DNA from: Pseudomonas campi
GTDB lineage: Bacteria; Pseudomonadota; Gammaproteobacteria; Pseudomonadales; Pseudomonadaceae
Direction of reading: 5' to 3'
NCBI RefSeq assembly: GCF_013200955.2
Contig: NZ_CP053697.2
Coordinates: 1,798,001-1,862,000, forward strand
Length of the DNA: 64,000 bases
Below are positions 9,666-20,822 of the stretch, piece by piece. A model generated the notes under the pieces. It was not told the origin of the DNA. It saw only the letters and a program-made list of their open reading frames with translations, and ran no database searches. The position numbers and the translations under genes were made by a program. Every line of letters starts with the position of its first letter. Within the stretch, counting starts at the first letter, position 1.

Positions 9666-9807
9666 AGAGCCCGTCTCGGATCTGCTGCGCGTCGGCGATA
9701 CGGCGTTAAAAGCAGCCTCGGAATGCTCATTTACAACTTGTAAACTGCGCTTCCTCGGCTGCTTTTGCCTTGTCTCGCTCTAGCTCGCGAGATCCGAAAC
9801 AGGCTCT
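9666..9807. repeat. 142-bp palindromic element, copy B
   Basis: Exactly the same length and layout as copy A. The 18-bp ends (9666-9683 and 9790-9807) pair with two mismatches. The inner stem is AAAAGCAGCC (9708-9717) with GGCTGCTTTT (9757-9766), and the central stem TTTAC/GTAAA is conserved. The inner-stem sequence differs from copy A but keeps its pairing. It fills most of the 332-bp gap between ppiB and glnS, ending 28 bp before the glnS start, so it would be in the glnS leader if the promoter lies to its left. A TTGACG hexamer is at 9618-9623, without a clear -10. Confidence 0.85.
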
Positions 9808-9835
9808 GAGCCGCGCATTCGCACCTAAGGACATC

Positions 9836-11503
<1,668 letters not shown>

Positions 11504-11506
11504 TCT

Positions 11507-12892
11507 ATGGCGTTGTCCATCTACAACACCCTGAGCAAGACCAAGGACATCTTCCAGCCGCTGGAAGGCAACCAGGTACGTATGTACGTGTGCGGCATGA
11601 CCGTGTACGACTTCTGCCACATTGGCCACGCCCGCGTGATGGTGGCGTTCGATGTGGTCACCCGCTGGCTGCGTCAGCGCGGCTATGACGTGACCTACGT
11701 GCGCAACATTACCGACATCGACGACAAGATCATCAAGCGCGCCCAAGAGAACGGCGAGCCGTTCGAAGCCCTGGTTGAGCGCATGATCGCCGCCATGCAC
11801 GAGGACGAAGGTCGTCTCAACGTGCTGCGCCCGGATATCGAGCCGCGTGCCACCGGGCATATCGCCGGCATGCACCAGATGATCCAGACCCTGATCGACA
11901 AGGGCTTCGCCTACGCCCCGGGCAATGGCGACGTGTACTACCGCGTCACCAAGTTCGAAGGCTACGGCAAATTGTCCCGCCGCAAGATCGACGAGCTGAA
12001 GATCGGCGCACGCATCGAGGTCGACGAGATCAAGGAAGATCCGCTGGACTTCGTCCTGTGGAAAGGCGCCAAGCCGGGCGAGCCGAGCTGGGATTCGCCC
12101 TGGGGCAAGGGCCGTCCGGGCTGGCACATCGAGTGCTCGGTGATGTCCACCTGCTGCCTGGGCGAGACCTTCGACATCCATGGCGGCGGCCCGGACCTGG
12201 TGTTCCCGCACCACGAAAACGAGATCGCGCAGAGCGAGGCGGCCACCGGCAAGCTCTACGCCAACGCCTGGATGCACGCCGGCGCGGTGCGCGTGGATGG
12301 CGAGAAGATGTCCAAGAGCCTGGGCAACTTCTTCACCATCCGCGAGGTACTGGAGAAGTACCACCCGGAGGTGGTGCGCTACCTGCTGGTGTCCAGTCAC
12401 TACCGCAGCCCGATCAACTATTCCGAAGACAGCCTCAAGGAAGCCAAGGGCGCCCTGGAGCGCTTCTACAATGGCCTGAAAGGTCTGCCCGAGGCTGCGC
12501 CGGCCGGTGGTGAGGAGTTCGTCGAGCGCTTCGCCGTGGCCATGGACGACGACTTCAACTCGCCGGAAGCCTGCGCCGTGCTGTTCGAGATGATTCGCGA
12601 GGTCAACCGCCTGCGCGAGTCGGATCTGCCTGCCGCCGAAGGCCTGGCCGCTCAGCTCAAGCAGTTGGCGGGTGTGCTCGGTGTGTTGCAGCTGGAGCCG
12701 GATGTTTTCCTCCAGGCCGGTGCCACGGGTAAGGTCGACGCCGCCGAAGTCGAGGTACTGATCGCTGCGCGCCTGCAGGCGCGTGCCGAGAAGAACTGGG
12801 CAGAAAGCGACCGCATTCGCGACCAGATCACCGCCATGGGTGTGGTGCTTGAAGACGGCAAGGGCGGCACCACTTGGCGCCTGGCCGAGTAA
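11507..12892 (+). CDS. cysS: Cysteinyl-tRNA synthetase
   Basis: Charges tRNA-Cys with cysteine. The 461-residue protein has the class I signatures CHIGHARV (HIGH) and KMSKSLGN, and zinc-ligand positions in CGMTVYD, in the [11 protein letters not shown] region and in the HHENE segment, as in E. coli CysS. The C-terminal DALR and anticodon region is complete. It follows glnS with a 3-bp gap, with no separate promoter visible, and is closed by a perfect 22-bp palindromic terminator at 12912-12940. Confidence 0.97.
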   Translation: MALSIYNTLSKTKDIFQPLEGNQVRMYVCGMTVYDFCHIGHARVMVAFDVVTRWLRQRGYDVTYVRNITDIDDKIIKRAQENGEPFEALVERMIAAMHEDEGRLNVLRPDIEPRATGHIAGMHQMIQTLIDKGFAYAPGNGDVYYRVTKFEGYGKLSRRKIDELKIGARIEVDEIKEDPLDFVLWKGAKPGEPSWDSPWGKGRPGWHIECSVMSTCCLGETFDIHGGGPDLVFPHHENEIAQSEAATGKLYANAWMHAGAVRVDGEKMSKSLGNFFTIREVLEKYHPEVVRYLLVSSHYRSPINYSEDSLKEAKGALERFYNGLKGLPEAAPAGGEEFVERFAVAMDDDFNSPEACAVLFEMIREVNRLRESDLPAAEGLAAQLKQLAGVLGVLQLEPDVFLQAGATGKVDAAEVEVLIAARLQARAEKNWAESDRIRDQITAMGVVLEDGKGGTTWRLAE

Positions 12893-12911
12893 GCTGTTCG
12901 CTGTAATGAGC

Positions 12912-12940
12912 AAGGCCGCTCTAGAGCGGCCTTTTTCTTT
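12912..12940. terminator. Terminator after cysS
   Basis: A perfect self-complementary run, AAGGCCGCTC joined to its reverse complement (12912-12933), followed by a T-rich tail. It ends the glnS-cysS unit and can also serve the converging minus-strand gene at 12954. Confidence 0.85.
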
Positions 12941-12953
12941 TCTACATGGTGGC

Positions 12954-13661
12954 TCAGTCGAGCCGGTAGCGGGCCAGTTCCTGGGGCGAGAGCACGCGCA
13001 TCTTGCTCGGTTCAATGCGGCTCATGTCTTCGGCCAGGCTGGTCGGGATGTTCATCTCACGCCAGTAGGCGCTCGGGCTGTAGCGTGCAGCGCTGCTGCT
13101 GCGCTCGGATAGGGCCGAGTCGCCGCTCGGGTAGTAGGGGCGGTGCAAGCCGACATAGCCACGTACGTTCTTGTCGCGCCCGGCAGCCAGTAGGTAGACG
13201 CAGGTGCCCTGGCAGATGCCATTGCTGGGCACCAGTGCATCGAAACCGGTTTCCCGCAGCAGGCGGCCCATGCGGATGGCTTCCTGCACGCTGCCGCCTA
13301 TGCTGTCTAGCACCACGATCTTCTTGGCGAACTTGCCCGGATTCTGCCGGAGCCCCTTGAGCAGGGTCTCGTAGTCGTTCGGGGCGATCTCCTCGAAGAT
13401 CTTGACCGCCAGGATCCGGCCGACAGTCGTGTGCTGCACGGGCTGGACTTCGACTTGTGCGAACGTGGCTGTCGAGTAGAGCGTGGCAGTGGCGAGCAGG
13501 GCGCTGCGGAGGGTGGTGCTGATCAAAAGCGTGTCTCGGCTGAAGGTGAGTACAGGTCGCTGAAGATACCTGCAAGCGCGCGTAACGCCCAGATTGGAAT
13601 GCATCCAGTAATCGTGTGGCATTCGCAGGGGCCCCTGCCGCAGCCTTTTGCCGCAGCACAA
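12954..13661 (-). CDS. Exported ClpP/crotonase-fold protein (COG3904-like)
   Basis: A predicted periplasmic protein. A hydrophobic signal region (TLRSALLATATLYSTATFAQ) is followed by about 140 residues with the ClpP/crotonase-like signatures VVLDSIGGSVQEAIRMGRLL and GICQGTCVYLLAAG. The start is unclear. The longest ATG frame begins at 13661, but that puts about 45 poorly hydrophobic residues before the signal sequence. A TTG near 13526 directly before ISTTLRS would give a normal signal peptide of about 22 residues. Where relatives usually show a Ser near the second motif, this protein has GTC, so peptidase activity is doubtful. It is divergent from the GGDEF-EAL gene. Confidence 0.6.
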   Translation of the reverse strand: MCCGKRLRQGPLRMPHDYWMHSNLGVTRACRYLQRPVLTFSRDTLLISTTLRSALLATATLYSTATFAQVEVQPVQHTTVGRILAVKIFEEIAPNDYETLLKGLRQNPGKFAKKIVVLDSIGGSVQEAIRMGRLLRETGFDALVPSNGICQGTCVYLLAAGRDKNVRGYVGLHRPYYPSGDSALSERSSSAARYSPSAYWREMNIPTSLAEDMSRIEPSKMRVLSPQELARYRLD

Positions 13662-13756
13662 AAACTTGCCGCTGGCGCGCGGTTTTCGTTAGCTTGCAAT
13701 CTTTTCGCCGAGCTACGACCGTTTCGCAGTAGTCGCATCATGGAAGAGAAGTAGAG

Positions 13757-15661
13757 ATGACGTGCCCGCAAGATTCGCAAGCCCTGTACGAGCAAAACGA
13801 TCCACTGGATCGGCGTTTGCAGGCGCGGCGCCTCGGCCAGATCGCCAATGTGCAGTGCGTCGTGCTGCTGCTGATCGGCCTGCAGACCGTGTTGGCGCAG
13901 AGCTGGCTGAACACCGTGCTGGTGCTGCTGGCGCTGATCCTGGTGCTGGTTGGCCAACAGCTGAACCGGCGCGGGGCAACCGCGGCGGCCATCGTGCTGG
14001 TGCTGGTCTCACTGACGGGGTTGGTCACGGTGTCCCTGTGGTTCAGTCAGGGGCTCTATAGTGGAGTGCTGCTGGCCTATCCGGCCATCCTCATCGTGGC
14101 CGGCATGGTGGCGTCGCTGCGGCTGTTCATCGGTCTGCTGCTGAGCATGTTGGCTTCGGTGGCCGGCATGACCTACGCCTCACTCAGCGGTCTGCTGGTG
14201 TTCGAGCCCTGGCCGATCGGGGTCGGGCGGATGATCAATGTCAGCTGCATCCTGGTGATGTGCGCGATGGCGGTGTGGCTGCTGGCCAATGACCTGCGCC
14301 GCACCTTGCTGCGCCTGCAGCAGGAAATTGTGCGGGTGAAAGATTCCCAGGCCAGCTTCACCCATCTGGCCCGGCACGATGCGCTGACCAATCTACCCAA
14401 TCGCCTGTTGATCAGTGACCGCATGGAGCAGGCCATCGGTCAGGCGAGGCGCTACAAGAAGCGCGTGGCCTTGCTGTTTCTCGATCTGGACAACTTCAAA
14501 ACCATCAATGATTCGCTGGGGCATGCCGCCGGCGACGAGCTGCTTAAGGAAGTGGCGCTACGCCTGCAAGGGGTGATGCGTGACACGGATACGGTCAGTC
14601 GCCAGGGTGGTGATGAGTTCCTCATGGCGCTGGCCGATGTGGATGACCCGGCAACGATTTCTGCCATGACGACGCAGGTGCAGGCCGAGCTGGCGCGCCC
14701 CTTTGCTTTGAAGGGGATGCAGATCGTCACCTCGATCTCCATCGGTATCGCTCTGTTTCCCGAGGATGGCGACGACTTCGATACGCTGCTCAAGCATGCG
14801 GACATGGCCATGTACCAGGCCAAGTCGGCGGGACGTAACGGTTTCTGCTTCTTCGATGCGCAAATGAACGCCGACACCCGTGAGCGCCTGAGTCTGGAGC
14901 TGGATCTACGCCAGGCGCTGGTGCGCGGTGAGTTCGTCTTGCACTACCAGCCCATCGTCGACATCCACAACGGGCGTCTGCTGGCGGCCGAGGCGCTGGT
15001 CCGCTGGCAGCACCCGGTGCTGGGGATGATCGCGCCGGATCGGTTCATTCGGGTGGCCGAACAGTCGGGGTTGATCGTCGAGATTGGCGAGTGGGTGCTG
15101 AACGAGGCCTGTCGCCAGATGATGCTTTGGCAAGCTGCCGGTCTGCCGCGCTTTGTGGTCTCGGTGAATCTTTCTGCGGTGCAGTTTCGCCGGGGCAATC
15201 TGGAGGCGTTGATCGGTTCGGCCTTGAGCCGCTTCGGTTTGAATCCCAGCTGTCTCGAGCTGGAGTTGACCGAGTCGATCCTGCTGCAGGATTCGGCGGC
15301 GTTCATCGACATGCTCTACCGCCTCAAAACGCTAGGCGTGAAGCTGTCGATCGATGATTTCGGTACGGGCTATTCCAACCTGGCCTATTTGCAGCGGTTT
15401 CGCGTGGACAAGCTGAAGATCGATCAGTCTTTCGTGCGCACGTTGCTGGGCAATACACAGGATCAGGCCATCGTCACGGCGATCATCCAGATGGCCAAGA
15501 GCCTTAACCTACTGACCACGGCCGAAGGCATCGAGGATGACTCGATTCGGCGGCTGCTGGCCGAGCTGGGTTGTGATCAGGGGCAGGGCTACCTGTTTGC
15601 CAGGCCGCTGCCTGCCCAGGAGTTCATGGCGTTTGCCCAGAGGACGCAGTTGCCGGCGTAG
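13757..15661 (+). CDS. Membrane-bound GGDEF-EAL cyclic-di-GMP protein
   Basis: A 634-residue inner-membrane protein predicted to make and/or degrade c-di-GMP. About five hydrophobic segments fill residues 30-190, giving a membrane input module without a recognised ligand pocket. The GGDEF domain follows (about 205-365) with an intact RQGGDEF active site (GGDEF at 284-288) and an intact RxxD inhibitory site (R275-D278). The EAL domain (about 385-630) keeps EALVRW (E412), NLSAVQF, ELTES, DDFGTGYSNL, KIDQSFV and AEGIE. Both catalytic sites therefore look functional, and the net direction cannot be inferred. It is monocistronic, with a strong terminator at 15691-15715. Confidence 0.9.
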   Translation: MTCPQDSQALYEQNDPLDRRLQARRLGQIANVQCVVLLLIGLQTVLAQSWLNTVLVLLALILVLVGQQLNRRGATAAAIVLVLVSLTGLVTVSLWFSQGLYSGVLLAYPAILIVAGMVASLRLFIGLLLSMLASVAGMTYASLSGLLVFEPWPIGVGRMINVSCILVMCAMAVWLLANDLRRTLLRLQQEIVRVKDSQASFTHLARHDALTNLPNRLLISDRMEQAIGQARRYKKRVALLFLDLDNFKTINDSLGHAAGDELLKEVALRLQGVMRDTDTVSRQGGDEFLMALADVDDPATISAMTTQVQAELARPFALKGMQIVTSISIGIALFPEDGDDFDTLLKHADMAMYQAKSAGRNGFCFFDAQMNADTRERLSLELDLRQALVRGEFVLHYQPIVDIHNGRLLAAEALVRWQHPVLGMIAPDRFIRVAEQSGLIVEIGEWVLNEACRQMMLWQAAGLPRFVVSVNLSAVQFRRGNLEALIGSALSRFGLNPSCLELELTESILLQDSAAFIDMLYRLKTLGVKLSIDDFGTGYSNLAYLQRFRVDKLKIDQSFVRTLLGNTQDQAIVTAIIQMAKSLNLLTTAEGIEDDSIRRLLAELGCDQGQGYLFARPLPAQEFMAFAQRTQLPA

Positions 15662-15690
15662 CCTGCCTCGCTCGACAACTGAAAAGAAAA

Positions 15691-15715
15691 CGGCACCCGC
15701 GGGTGCCGTTTTTTT
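15691..15715. terminator. Bidirectional terminator between GGDEF-EAL gene and folD
   Basis: A perfect 18-nt palindrome (CGGCACCCG and its complement, 15691-15708) with seven Ts after it and an A-rich run before it. It serves both converging genes. Confidence 0.9.
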
Positions 15716-15745
15716 GGATATCACCTGTTCAGGCAGGCGATGCCC

Positions 15746-16600
15746 TTACACGTGCAGGTGTTCTGCCGCGTAGAGGGTGTTTTCCAGCAGGCAGGCGCGG
15801 GTCATCGGGCCCACGCCGCCTGGTACTGGGGTGATCCAGCCGGCGCGTTCGGCGGCGACGTCGAACTCCACGTCACCGACTAGCTTGCCGTCGGCCTGGC
15901 GGTTGATGCCGACGTCGATGACGATGGCGCCCGGCTTGATCCATTCGCCTTTGACCAGTCCTGGCTTGCCGGCCGCCACGACTACCAGGTCGGCATTGGC
16001 CAGGTGGCCCGGCAGATCCTTGGTGAAGCGGTGGGTGACGGTCACGGTGCAGCCGGCCAGCAACAGTTCCAGGGCCATCGGTCGGCCGACGATGTTGGAG
16101 GCGCCGACGATCACTGCATTCAGTCCGTGCGGGTCGACACCGGTGCTTTGCAGCAGGGTCATGATGCCTTTCGGCGTACAGGGGCGCAGCAGGGGGATGC
16201 GCTGGGCCAGGCGGCCGACGTTGAAGGGATGGAAACCGTCCACGTCCTTGTCCGGGCTGATCCGCTCGAGCAGTTGCGAGGCGTCCAGGTGGGCCGGCAG
16301 CGGCAGTTGCACGAGGATGCCGTCGATGGCCTGGTCGTCGTTCAGGTGATCGATCAGGGCCAGCAGCTCGCCCTGGCTGGTGCTGGCGGGCAGGTCGTGG
16401 GCCACGGAGACGAAGCCGACTTCCTCACAGTCCTTGCGCTTGTGCGAGACATAAACCTGGGAGGCGGGGTCGCTACCGACCAGGATCACGGCCAGGCCTG
16501 GGGCGCGCAGGCCTTGCTGGCGGCGTTCGACAACGCGTTGGGCAATTTGCTGGCGCAGGCTGGCGGCTATGGCTTTGCCGTCGATCAGTTGTGCGGTCAT
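15746..16600 (-). CDS. folD: Bifunctional methylene-THF dehydrogenase/cyclohydrolase
   Basis: Interconverts 5,10-methylene-, methenyl- and 10-formyl-tetrahydrofolate with NADP in one-carbon metabolism. The 284-residue protein has the signature [13 protein letters not shown] (Y50, K54), the DKDVDGFHP loop, the [13 protein letters not shown] nucleotide-binding segment and the C-terminal [11 protein letters not shown]. Size and motifs are those of E. coli FolD. It is transcribed away from the tRNA cluster and ends at the shared terminator at 15691-15715. Confidence 0.97.
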   Translation of the reverse strand: MTAQLIDGKAIAASLRQQIAQRVVERRQQGLRAPGLAVILVGSDPASQVYVSHKRKDCEEVGFVSVAHDLPASTSQGELLALIDHLNDDQAIDGILVQLPLPAHLDASQLLERISPDKDVDGFHPFNVGRLAQRIPLLRPCTPKGIMTLLQSTGVDPHGLNAVIVGASNIVGRPMALELLLAGCTVTVTHRFTKDLPGHLANADLVVVAAGKPGLVKGEWIKPGAIVIDVGINRQADGKLVGDVEFDVAAERAGWITPVPGGVGPMTRACLLENTLYAAEHLHV

Positions 16601-16733
16601 GGCGCGTGGTTAACCATCAGGAAGGATTGAAAAAGGGCGTGCATTCTCGCACGGCGGGGCGGTTGGGCAAAGGCGCCACCCGGCGAATTTCCTGTAACTC
16701 CTTTATCTCGCTGAATTTTTTTAACTTTTAGTG

Positions 16734-16762
16734 TTGACGCTATGGCGGCGCCTCTATAAGAT
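16734..16762 (+). promoter_or_regulatory. Probable sigma70 promoter of the tRNA cluster
   Basis: TTGACG at 16734-16739 and TAAGAT at 16757-16762 are 17 bp apart. They are followed by a GC-rich run (TCGCCCCG) like the discriminator of growth-rate-controlled stable-RNA promoters. The tRNA-Arg gene starts about 105 bp downstream. TATAAG at 16755-16760 is an alternative -10 with a 15-bp spacer. Confidence 0.6.
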
Positions 16763-16868
16763 TCGCCCCGCTTGTCGAGCACAGCCAGTCGCTGGGTAAG
16801 ACGGCAAAAGCGAAGCCTCCGGGCCTAGCCGAAGCCGAAGCTTCAAGTCTGCGCTAGCAGATGAACAA

Positions 16869-16945
16869 GCGCCCGTAGCTCAGCTGGATAGAGCATCCGC
16901 CTTCTAAGCGGATGGTCGCAGGTTCGAGTCCTGCCGGGCGTGCCA
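16869..16945 (+). tRNA. tRNA-Arg (anticodon UCU)
   Basis: A 77-nt gene with encoded CCA. The acceptor stem is GCGCCCG/CGGGCGT with a G-U first pair. The anticodon stem ATCCGC/GCGGAT encloses the loop CTTCTAA, giving anticodon TCT, which reads the rare AGA codon. The T arm is GCAGGTTCGAGTCCTGC. Confidence 0.97.
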
Positions 16946-16976
16946 TCTGGCAGTCAGGCACAAGCATCGCAATATG

Positions 16977-17052
16977 GTGGGCGTAGCTCAGTTGGTAGAG
17001 CACAGGATTGTGGCTCCTGGTGTCGAGGGTTCGATTCCCTTCGTCCACCCCA
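16977..17052 (+). tRNA. tRNA-His (anticodon GUG)
   Basis: A 76-nt gene with encoded CCA. The acceptor stem is GTGGGCG/CGTCCAC, with C as discriminator and a G at 16976 that can supply the characteristic G-1. The anticodon stem CAGGA/TCCTG encloses TTGTGGC, giving anticodon GTG. Confidence 0.97.
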
Positions 17053-17060
17053 TATTCGAG

Positions 17061-17091
17061 AAAACGCCAGGCCACTAGGCCTGGCGTTTTT
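17061..17091 (+). terminator. Terminator-like hairpin inside the tRNA cluster
   Basis: AAAACGCCAGGCC at 17061-17073 pairs perfectly with 17078-17090 around an ACTA loop, with TTTTTGTTT at the end. This has the full form of an intrinsic terminator but lies between tRNA-His and tRNA-Leu, ending only 19 bp before the latter. Confidence 0.8.
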
Positions 17092-17109
17092 GTTTCAGCG
17101 CTATACCAC

Positions 17110-17194
17110 GCGGACGTGGTGAAATTGGTAGACACACCAGATTTAGGTTCTGGCGCCGCAAGGTGTGAGAGTTCGAGTCTCTCCGTCCGCACCA
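17110..17194 (+). tRNA. tRNA-Leu (anticodon UAG)
   Basis: An 85-nt class II gene with encoded CCA and a variable arm (about GGCGCCGCAAGGTGT). The acceptor stem is GCGGACG/CGTCCGC with discriminator A. The anticodon stem CCAGA/TCTGG encloses TTTAGGT, giving anticodon TAG for CUA. No promoter fits in the 19 bp between it and the preceding hairpin. Confidence 0.97.
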
Positions 17195-17242
17195 TCTTTT
17201 CTTCCTTATATATACCTCGCCGTTCCTGCGTCTTTTCCGCAG

Positions 17243-17271
17243 GTGACTTCTGCTATTCGACCCACTAGAAT
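17243..17271 (+). promoter_or_regulatory. Possible sigma70 promoter of tig
   Basis: GTGACT at 17243-17248 and TAGAAT at 17266-17271 are 17 bp apart, 60 bp upstream of the tig start. The -10 is good and the -35 is weak. Readthrough from tRNA-Leu is an alternative. Confidence 0.35.
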
Positions 17272-17330
17272 GCATGCCCTTGATTCTGGGCCGGAACGGC
17301 CGGCTTACGTCTGTGCAACGAGGAATACCC

Positions 17331-18641
17331 ATGCAAGTTTCTGTTGAAAGCACCTCCGCTCTTGAGCGCCGCATGACCATCGGTGTCCCGGCCGAGCGCA
17401 TCGAGACCGAAGTGACCAAGCGTCTGCAACAGACTGCCCGTCGTGCCAAGGTCGCTGGTTTCCGCCCCGGCAAGGTGCCGATGAGCGTGATCCGTCAGCG
17501 TTACGAAGACTCCGCTCGTCAGGAAGCCCTGGGCGACCTGATCCAGGCCACCTTCTACGAAGCCATCGTTGAGCAGAAGCTGAACCCGGCTGGTGCTCCG
17601 GCTGTAGAGCCGAAGTCCTTCGAGAAGGGCAAGGATCTGGAATACGTTGCGATCTTCGAGGTCATCCCTGAAATCCAGGTTGCCGGCCTCGACAGCATCG
17701 CCATCGAGCGCCTGCAGGCTGAAGTCGCTGACGCCGATGTCGACAACATGCTGGAAATCCTGCGCAAGCAGAACACCCGTTTCGAGGCCAGCGATCGTGC
17801 TGCCGAGAATGGCGACCAGCTGACCATCGATTTCGTTGGCAAGGTTGACGGTGAAGTCTTCGCCGGTGGTTCCGCCAAGGGCACGCAGCTGGTGCTGGGT
17901 TCCGGTCGCATGATCCCGGGCTTCGAAGATGCTCTGGTTGGCGTCAAGGCTGGCGAAGAGCGCGTGATCACCCCGACTTTCCCGGCTGACTACCAGAACC
18001 TCGATCTGGCCGGCAAAGCTGCCGAGTTCACTGTTACCGTGACTGCCGTTGCTGCCCCGCAACTGCCGGAGCTGAATGACGAGTTCTTCACCCTGTTCGG
18101 TGTGAAGGAAGGCGGTCTGGAAGGCTTCCGTGCCGAAGTGCGCAAGAACATGGAGCGCGAACTGCGCCAGGCCATCAAGTCCAAGGTCAAGAACCAGGTA
18201 ATGGAAGGCCTGCTGGCCGCCAACCCGGTTGAAGTGCCGAAGGCGCTGATCGGCAACGAAGTGAATCGTCTGCGCGTGCAGGCTGTTCAGCAGTTCGGTG
18301 GCAACATCAAGCCTGATCAGCTGCCGGCCGAGCTGTTCGAAGAGCAGGCCAAGCGCCGCGTTTCTCTCGGTCTGCTGGTTGCCGAAGTGGTCAAGCAGTT
18401 CGAACTGAAGCCGGACGACGCCCGCGTACGCGAAGTGATCGAAGAAATGGCCTCGGCCTATCAGGAGCCGCAGCAGGTTGTGGCCTGGTACTACAAGAAC
18501 GACCAGCAGCTGAACGAAGTGCGTTCGGTTGTACTGGAAGAACAAGTTGTAGATACTGTTCTGCAGAAGGCCAAAGTGACCGATAAAGCGGTCTCCTACG
18601 AAGAAGCGGTCAAGCCGGCGGAAGCTCCGCAAGCAGCCTGA
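17331..18641 (+). CDS. tig: Trigger factor chaperone
   Basis: A ribosome-associated chaperone and prolyl isomerase that receives nascent chains at the exit tunnel. The 436-residue protein has the ribosome-binding signature GFRPGKVP (residues 43-50), a central FKBP-type domain (about 155-245, with [13 protein letters not shown] and MIPGFEDAL) and a helical C-terminal chaperone arm. I start it at 17331 (MQVSVEST, after GAGGAA) rather than at the in-frame ATG at 17274, since the family begins with MQVSVE. It heads the tig-clpP-clpX-lon block; a hairpin without a U-tract at 18666-18691 separates it from clpP. Confidence 0.97.
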   Translation: MQVSVESTSALERRMTIGVPAERIETEVTKRLQQTARRAKVAGFRPGKVPMSVIRQRYEDSARQEALGDLIQATFYEAIVEQKLNPAGAPAVEPKSFEKGKDLEYVAIFEVIPEIQVAGLDSIAIERLQAEVADADVDNMLEILRKQNTRFEASDRAAENGDQLTIDFVGKVDGEVFAGGSAKGTQLVLGSGRMIPGFEDALVGVKAGEERVITPTFPADYQNLDLAGKAAEFTVTVTAVAAPQLPELNDEFFTLFGVKEGGLEGFRAEVRKNMERELRQAIKSKVKNQVMEGLLAANPVEVPKALIGNEVNRLRVQAVQQFGGNIKPDQLPAELFEEQAKRRVSLGLLVAEVVKQFELKPDDARVREVIEEMASAYQEPQQVVAWYYKNDQQLNEVRSVVLEEQVVDTVLQKAKVTDKAVSYEEAVKPAEAPQAA

Positions 18642-18665
18642 TCCCTCGCCTCGTTTGAGCACACC

Positions 18666-18691
18666 ATAAGCCAGCCTTCGAGCTGGCTTAT
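18666..18691 (+). promoter_or_regulatory. Hairpin in the tig-clpP gap
   Basis: ATAAGCCAGC (18666-18675) pairs perfectly with 18682-18691 around a CTTCGA loop. There is no clean T-run after it, so it may be a weak terminator, a processing site or a stabiliser between the two coding regions. No separate clpP promoter was recognised. Confidence 0.6.
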
Positions 18692-18732
18692 GCGTCTTTG
18701 GGATATGAACATTTATGGAGAGATCGCTGGAT

Positions 18733-19368
18733 ATGTCGCGTAATCAATTTATGCAGCAAATGCCTGATATCCAGGCCGCCGGTGGCCTGGTGCCGATGGT
18801 GGTGGAGCAGTCCGCCCGCGGCGAACGTGCCTACGATATCTACTCGCGCCTGTTGAAGGAGCGGGTGATCTTCCTGGTCGGTCCGGTCGAGGACTACATG
18901 GCCAACCTGGTGGTAGCCCAGTTGCTGTTCCTTGAAGCGGAAAATCCGGACAAGGACATCCACCTCTACATCAACTCCCCAGGTGGTTCGGTGACCGCTG
19001 GCATGTCGATCTACGACACCATGCAGTTCATCAAGCCAAACGTGTCGACCACCTGTATTGGTCAGGCTTGCAGCATGGGCGCCTTCCTGCTGACCGCTGG
19101 CGCTGAGGGTAAGCGTTACTGCCTGCCGAACTCGCGCGTGATGATTCACCAGCCGCTGGGCGGTTTCCAAGGTCAGGCGTCGGACATTGAAATTCACGCC
19201 AAGGAAATCCTCTTCATCCGTGAGCGTCTCAACATACTGATGGCTAAGCACAGTGGACGCACTTTGGAAGAAATCGAGCGCGATACCAATCGTGATAATT
19301 TCATGAGCGCCGAAGCCGCTCGTGAGTATGGGTTGATCGACGCAGTGATTGAACAGCGCCCCGCTTAA
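18733..19368 (+). CDS. clpP: ATP-dependent Clp protease proteolytic subunit
   Basis: The tetradecameric serine peptidase that works with ClpX (next gene) or ClpA. The 211-residue protein has the triad Ser114 (GQACSMGAF), His139 (VMIHQPLGG) and Asp188 (TNRDNF), with the same spacing as E. coli ClpP. The glycine-rich SPGGSVTAG strand is intact. A short propeptide is expected before the conserved [10 protein letters not shown] start at the ATG at 18733 (MSRNQF), which has GGAGA upstream and matches the family; the ATG at 18715 adds six residues. It lies between tig and clpX on the same strand. Confidence 0.97.
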   Translation: MSRNQFMQQMPDIQAAGGLVPMVVEQSARGERAYDIYSRLLKERVIFLVGPVEDYMANLVVAQLLFLEAENPDKDIHLYINSPGGSVTAGMSIYDTMQFIKPNVSTTCIGQACSMGAFLLTAGAEGKRYCLPNSRVMIHQPLGGFQGQASDIEIHAKEILFIRERLNILMAKHSGRTLEEIERDTNRDNFMSAEAAREYGLIDAVIEQRPA

Positions 19369-19418
19369 TATAGGCAGCTCAAAATAGGGCGGTTTGGCGT
19401 GTCCGGCCGTCATGCAGG

Positions 19419-19447
19419 CTTGAAAATGCCTGCAATTGCCTCCATCT
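19419..19447 (+). promoter_or_regulatory. Sigma32-like heat-shock promoter of clpX
   Basis: CTTGAAA at 19419-19425 is a perfect -35 for the heat-shock sigma factor. After a 14-bp spacer comes CTCCATCT (19440-19447), one base from the CCCCATNT -10 consensus. The clpX start is 35 bp downstream. This would let clpX rise in heat shock independently of clpP. Confidence 0.7.
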
Positions 19448-19481
19448 TGTGTTTCATGCCTATCGGATTTGGATTGATCGA

Positions 19482-20762
19482 ATGACTGACACCCGCAATG
19501 GCGAGGACAACGGCAAGCTGCTTTATTGCTCCTTCTGCGGCAAAAGCCAGCATGAAGTGCGCAAATTGATTGCCGGCCCCTCGGTCTTTATCTGCGACGA
19601 GTGCGTCGACCTGTGCAACGACATCATCCGCGAGGAGGTGCAGGAAGCACAGGCCGAAAGCAGCGCGCACAAGTTGCCCGCGCCGAAAGAGATCAGCGGC
19701 ATTCTGGATCAGTACGTCATCGGTCAGGAGCGCGCCAAGAAGGTGCTCTCCGTCGCGGTGTACAACCATTACAAGCGTTTGAATCAGCGTGACAAGAAAG
19801 ACGATGTCGAACTGGGCAAGAGCAACATTCTGCTGATCGGTCCGACTGGCTCGGGTAAAACCCTGCTGGCCGAAACCCTGGCGCGTCTGCTCAATGTGCC
19901 GTTCACCATCGCCGATGCCACCACCCTGACCGAAGCTGGTTATGTGGGTGAGGACGTCGAGAACATCATTCAGAAGCTGCTGCAGAAGTGCGACTACGAT
20001 GTCGAGAAGGCCCAGATGGGCATCGTCTACATCGACGAAATCGACAAGATTTCGCGCAAGTCGGACAACCCGTCGATCACCCGTGACGTTTCGGGCGAGG
20101 GCGTGCAGCAGGCGCTGTTGAAGCTGATCGAAGGTACCGTGGCTTCGGTTCCGCCGCAGGGCGGGCGCAAGCATCCCCAGCAGGAGTTCCTGCAGGTGGA
20201 CACGCGCAACATCCTGTTCATCTGTGGCGGTGCGTTCTCTGGTCTGGAGAAGGTCATCCATGGTCGTTCGACCAAGGGTGGCATCGGCTTCAATGCCGAA
20301 GTGCGTAGCCAGGAGCTGGGCAAGAAGGTTGGCGAGGCGCTGCGTGAGGTTGAGCCGGATGATCTGGTCAAGTTCGGCCTGATTCCTGAGTTCGTTGGTC
20401 GTCTGCCGGTCATCGCGACTCTCGACGAGCTCGACGAGGCGGCGCTGATGCAGATCCTCACCGAACCGAAGAACGCGCTGACCAAGCAGTACGGCAAGCT
20501 CTTCGAAATGGAAGGCGTGGATCTGGAGTTCCGTCCGGACGCCCTGAAAGCCGTGGCTCATCGTGCGCTGGAGCGCAAGACCGGTGCCCGTGGCCTGCGT
20601 TCCATCCTCGAAGGTGTGCTGCTCGACACCATGTACGAGATCCCCTCGCAGAATGAAGTCAGCAAGGTGGTGATCGACGAAAGCGTGATCGAGGGTAATT
20701 CCAAGCCGCTGCTCATCTACGAAAACAGCGAGCCGCCCGCCAAGGCAGCTCCTGACGCGTGA
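19482..20762 (+). CDS. clpX: ClpX ATPase, unfoldase subunit of ClpXP
   Basis: A hexameric AAA+ unfoldase that recognises degrons (such as ssrA tags) and threads proteins into ClpP. The 426-residue protein has an N-terminal zinc-binding domain (C16, C19, C38, C41), Walker A GPTGSGKT, Walker [10 protein letters not shown], and the ClpP-docking loop as GIGFNAEV (IGF tripeptide). The sensor/arginine region is in the C-terminal half. The start at 19482 (MTDTRNGED) matches the family. The gene has its own sigma32-like promoter at 19419-19447 and a strong terminator at 20783-20810. Confidence 0.97.
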   Translation: MTDTRNGEDNGKLLYCSFCGKSQHEVRKLIAGPSVFICDECVDLCNDIIREEVQEAQAESSAHKLPAPKEISGILDQYVIGQERAKKVLSVAVYNHYKRLNQRDKKDDVELGKSNILLIGPTGSGKTLLAETLARLLNVPFTIADATTLTEAGYVGEDVENIIQKLLQKCDYDVEKAQMGIVYIDEIDKISRKSDNPSITRDVSGEGVQQALLKLIEGTVASVPPQGGRKHPQQEFLQVDTRNILFICGGAFSGLEKVIHGRSTKGGIGFNAEVRSQELGKKVGEALREVEPDDLVKFGLIPEFVGRLPVIATLDELDEAALMQILTEPKNALTKQYGKLFEMEGVDLEFRPDALKAVAHRALERKTGARGLRSILEGVLLDTMYEIPSQNEVSKVVIDESVIEGNSKPLLIYENSEPPAKAAPDA

Positions 20763-20782
20763 TGTCAGATACTTGATGAAAT

Positions 20783-20810
20783 AAAGGGCCCTGCGGGGCC
20801 CTTTGTTTTT
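20783..20810 (+). terminator. Terminator after clpX
   Basis: AAAGGGCCC (20783-20791) pairs perfectly with 20796-20804 around a TGCG loop, followed by GTTTTT. It separates clpX from lon. Confidence 0.9.
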
Positions 20811-20822
20811 CCGGTGTCCTTG

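Noticed and set aside
17265..18662. 465-residue minus-strand frame opposite tig
   Set aside because: Antisense to trigger factor, no recognisable domain, no ribosome-binding site.
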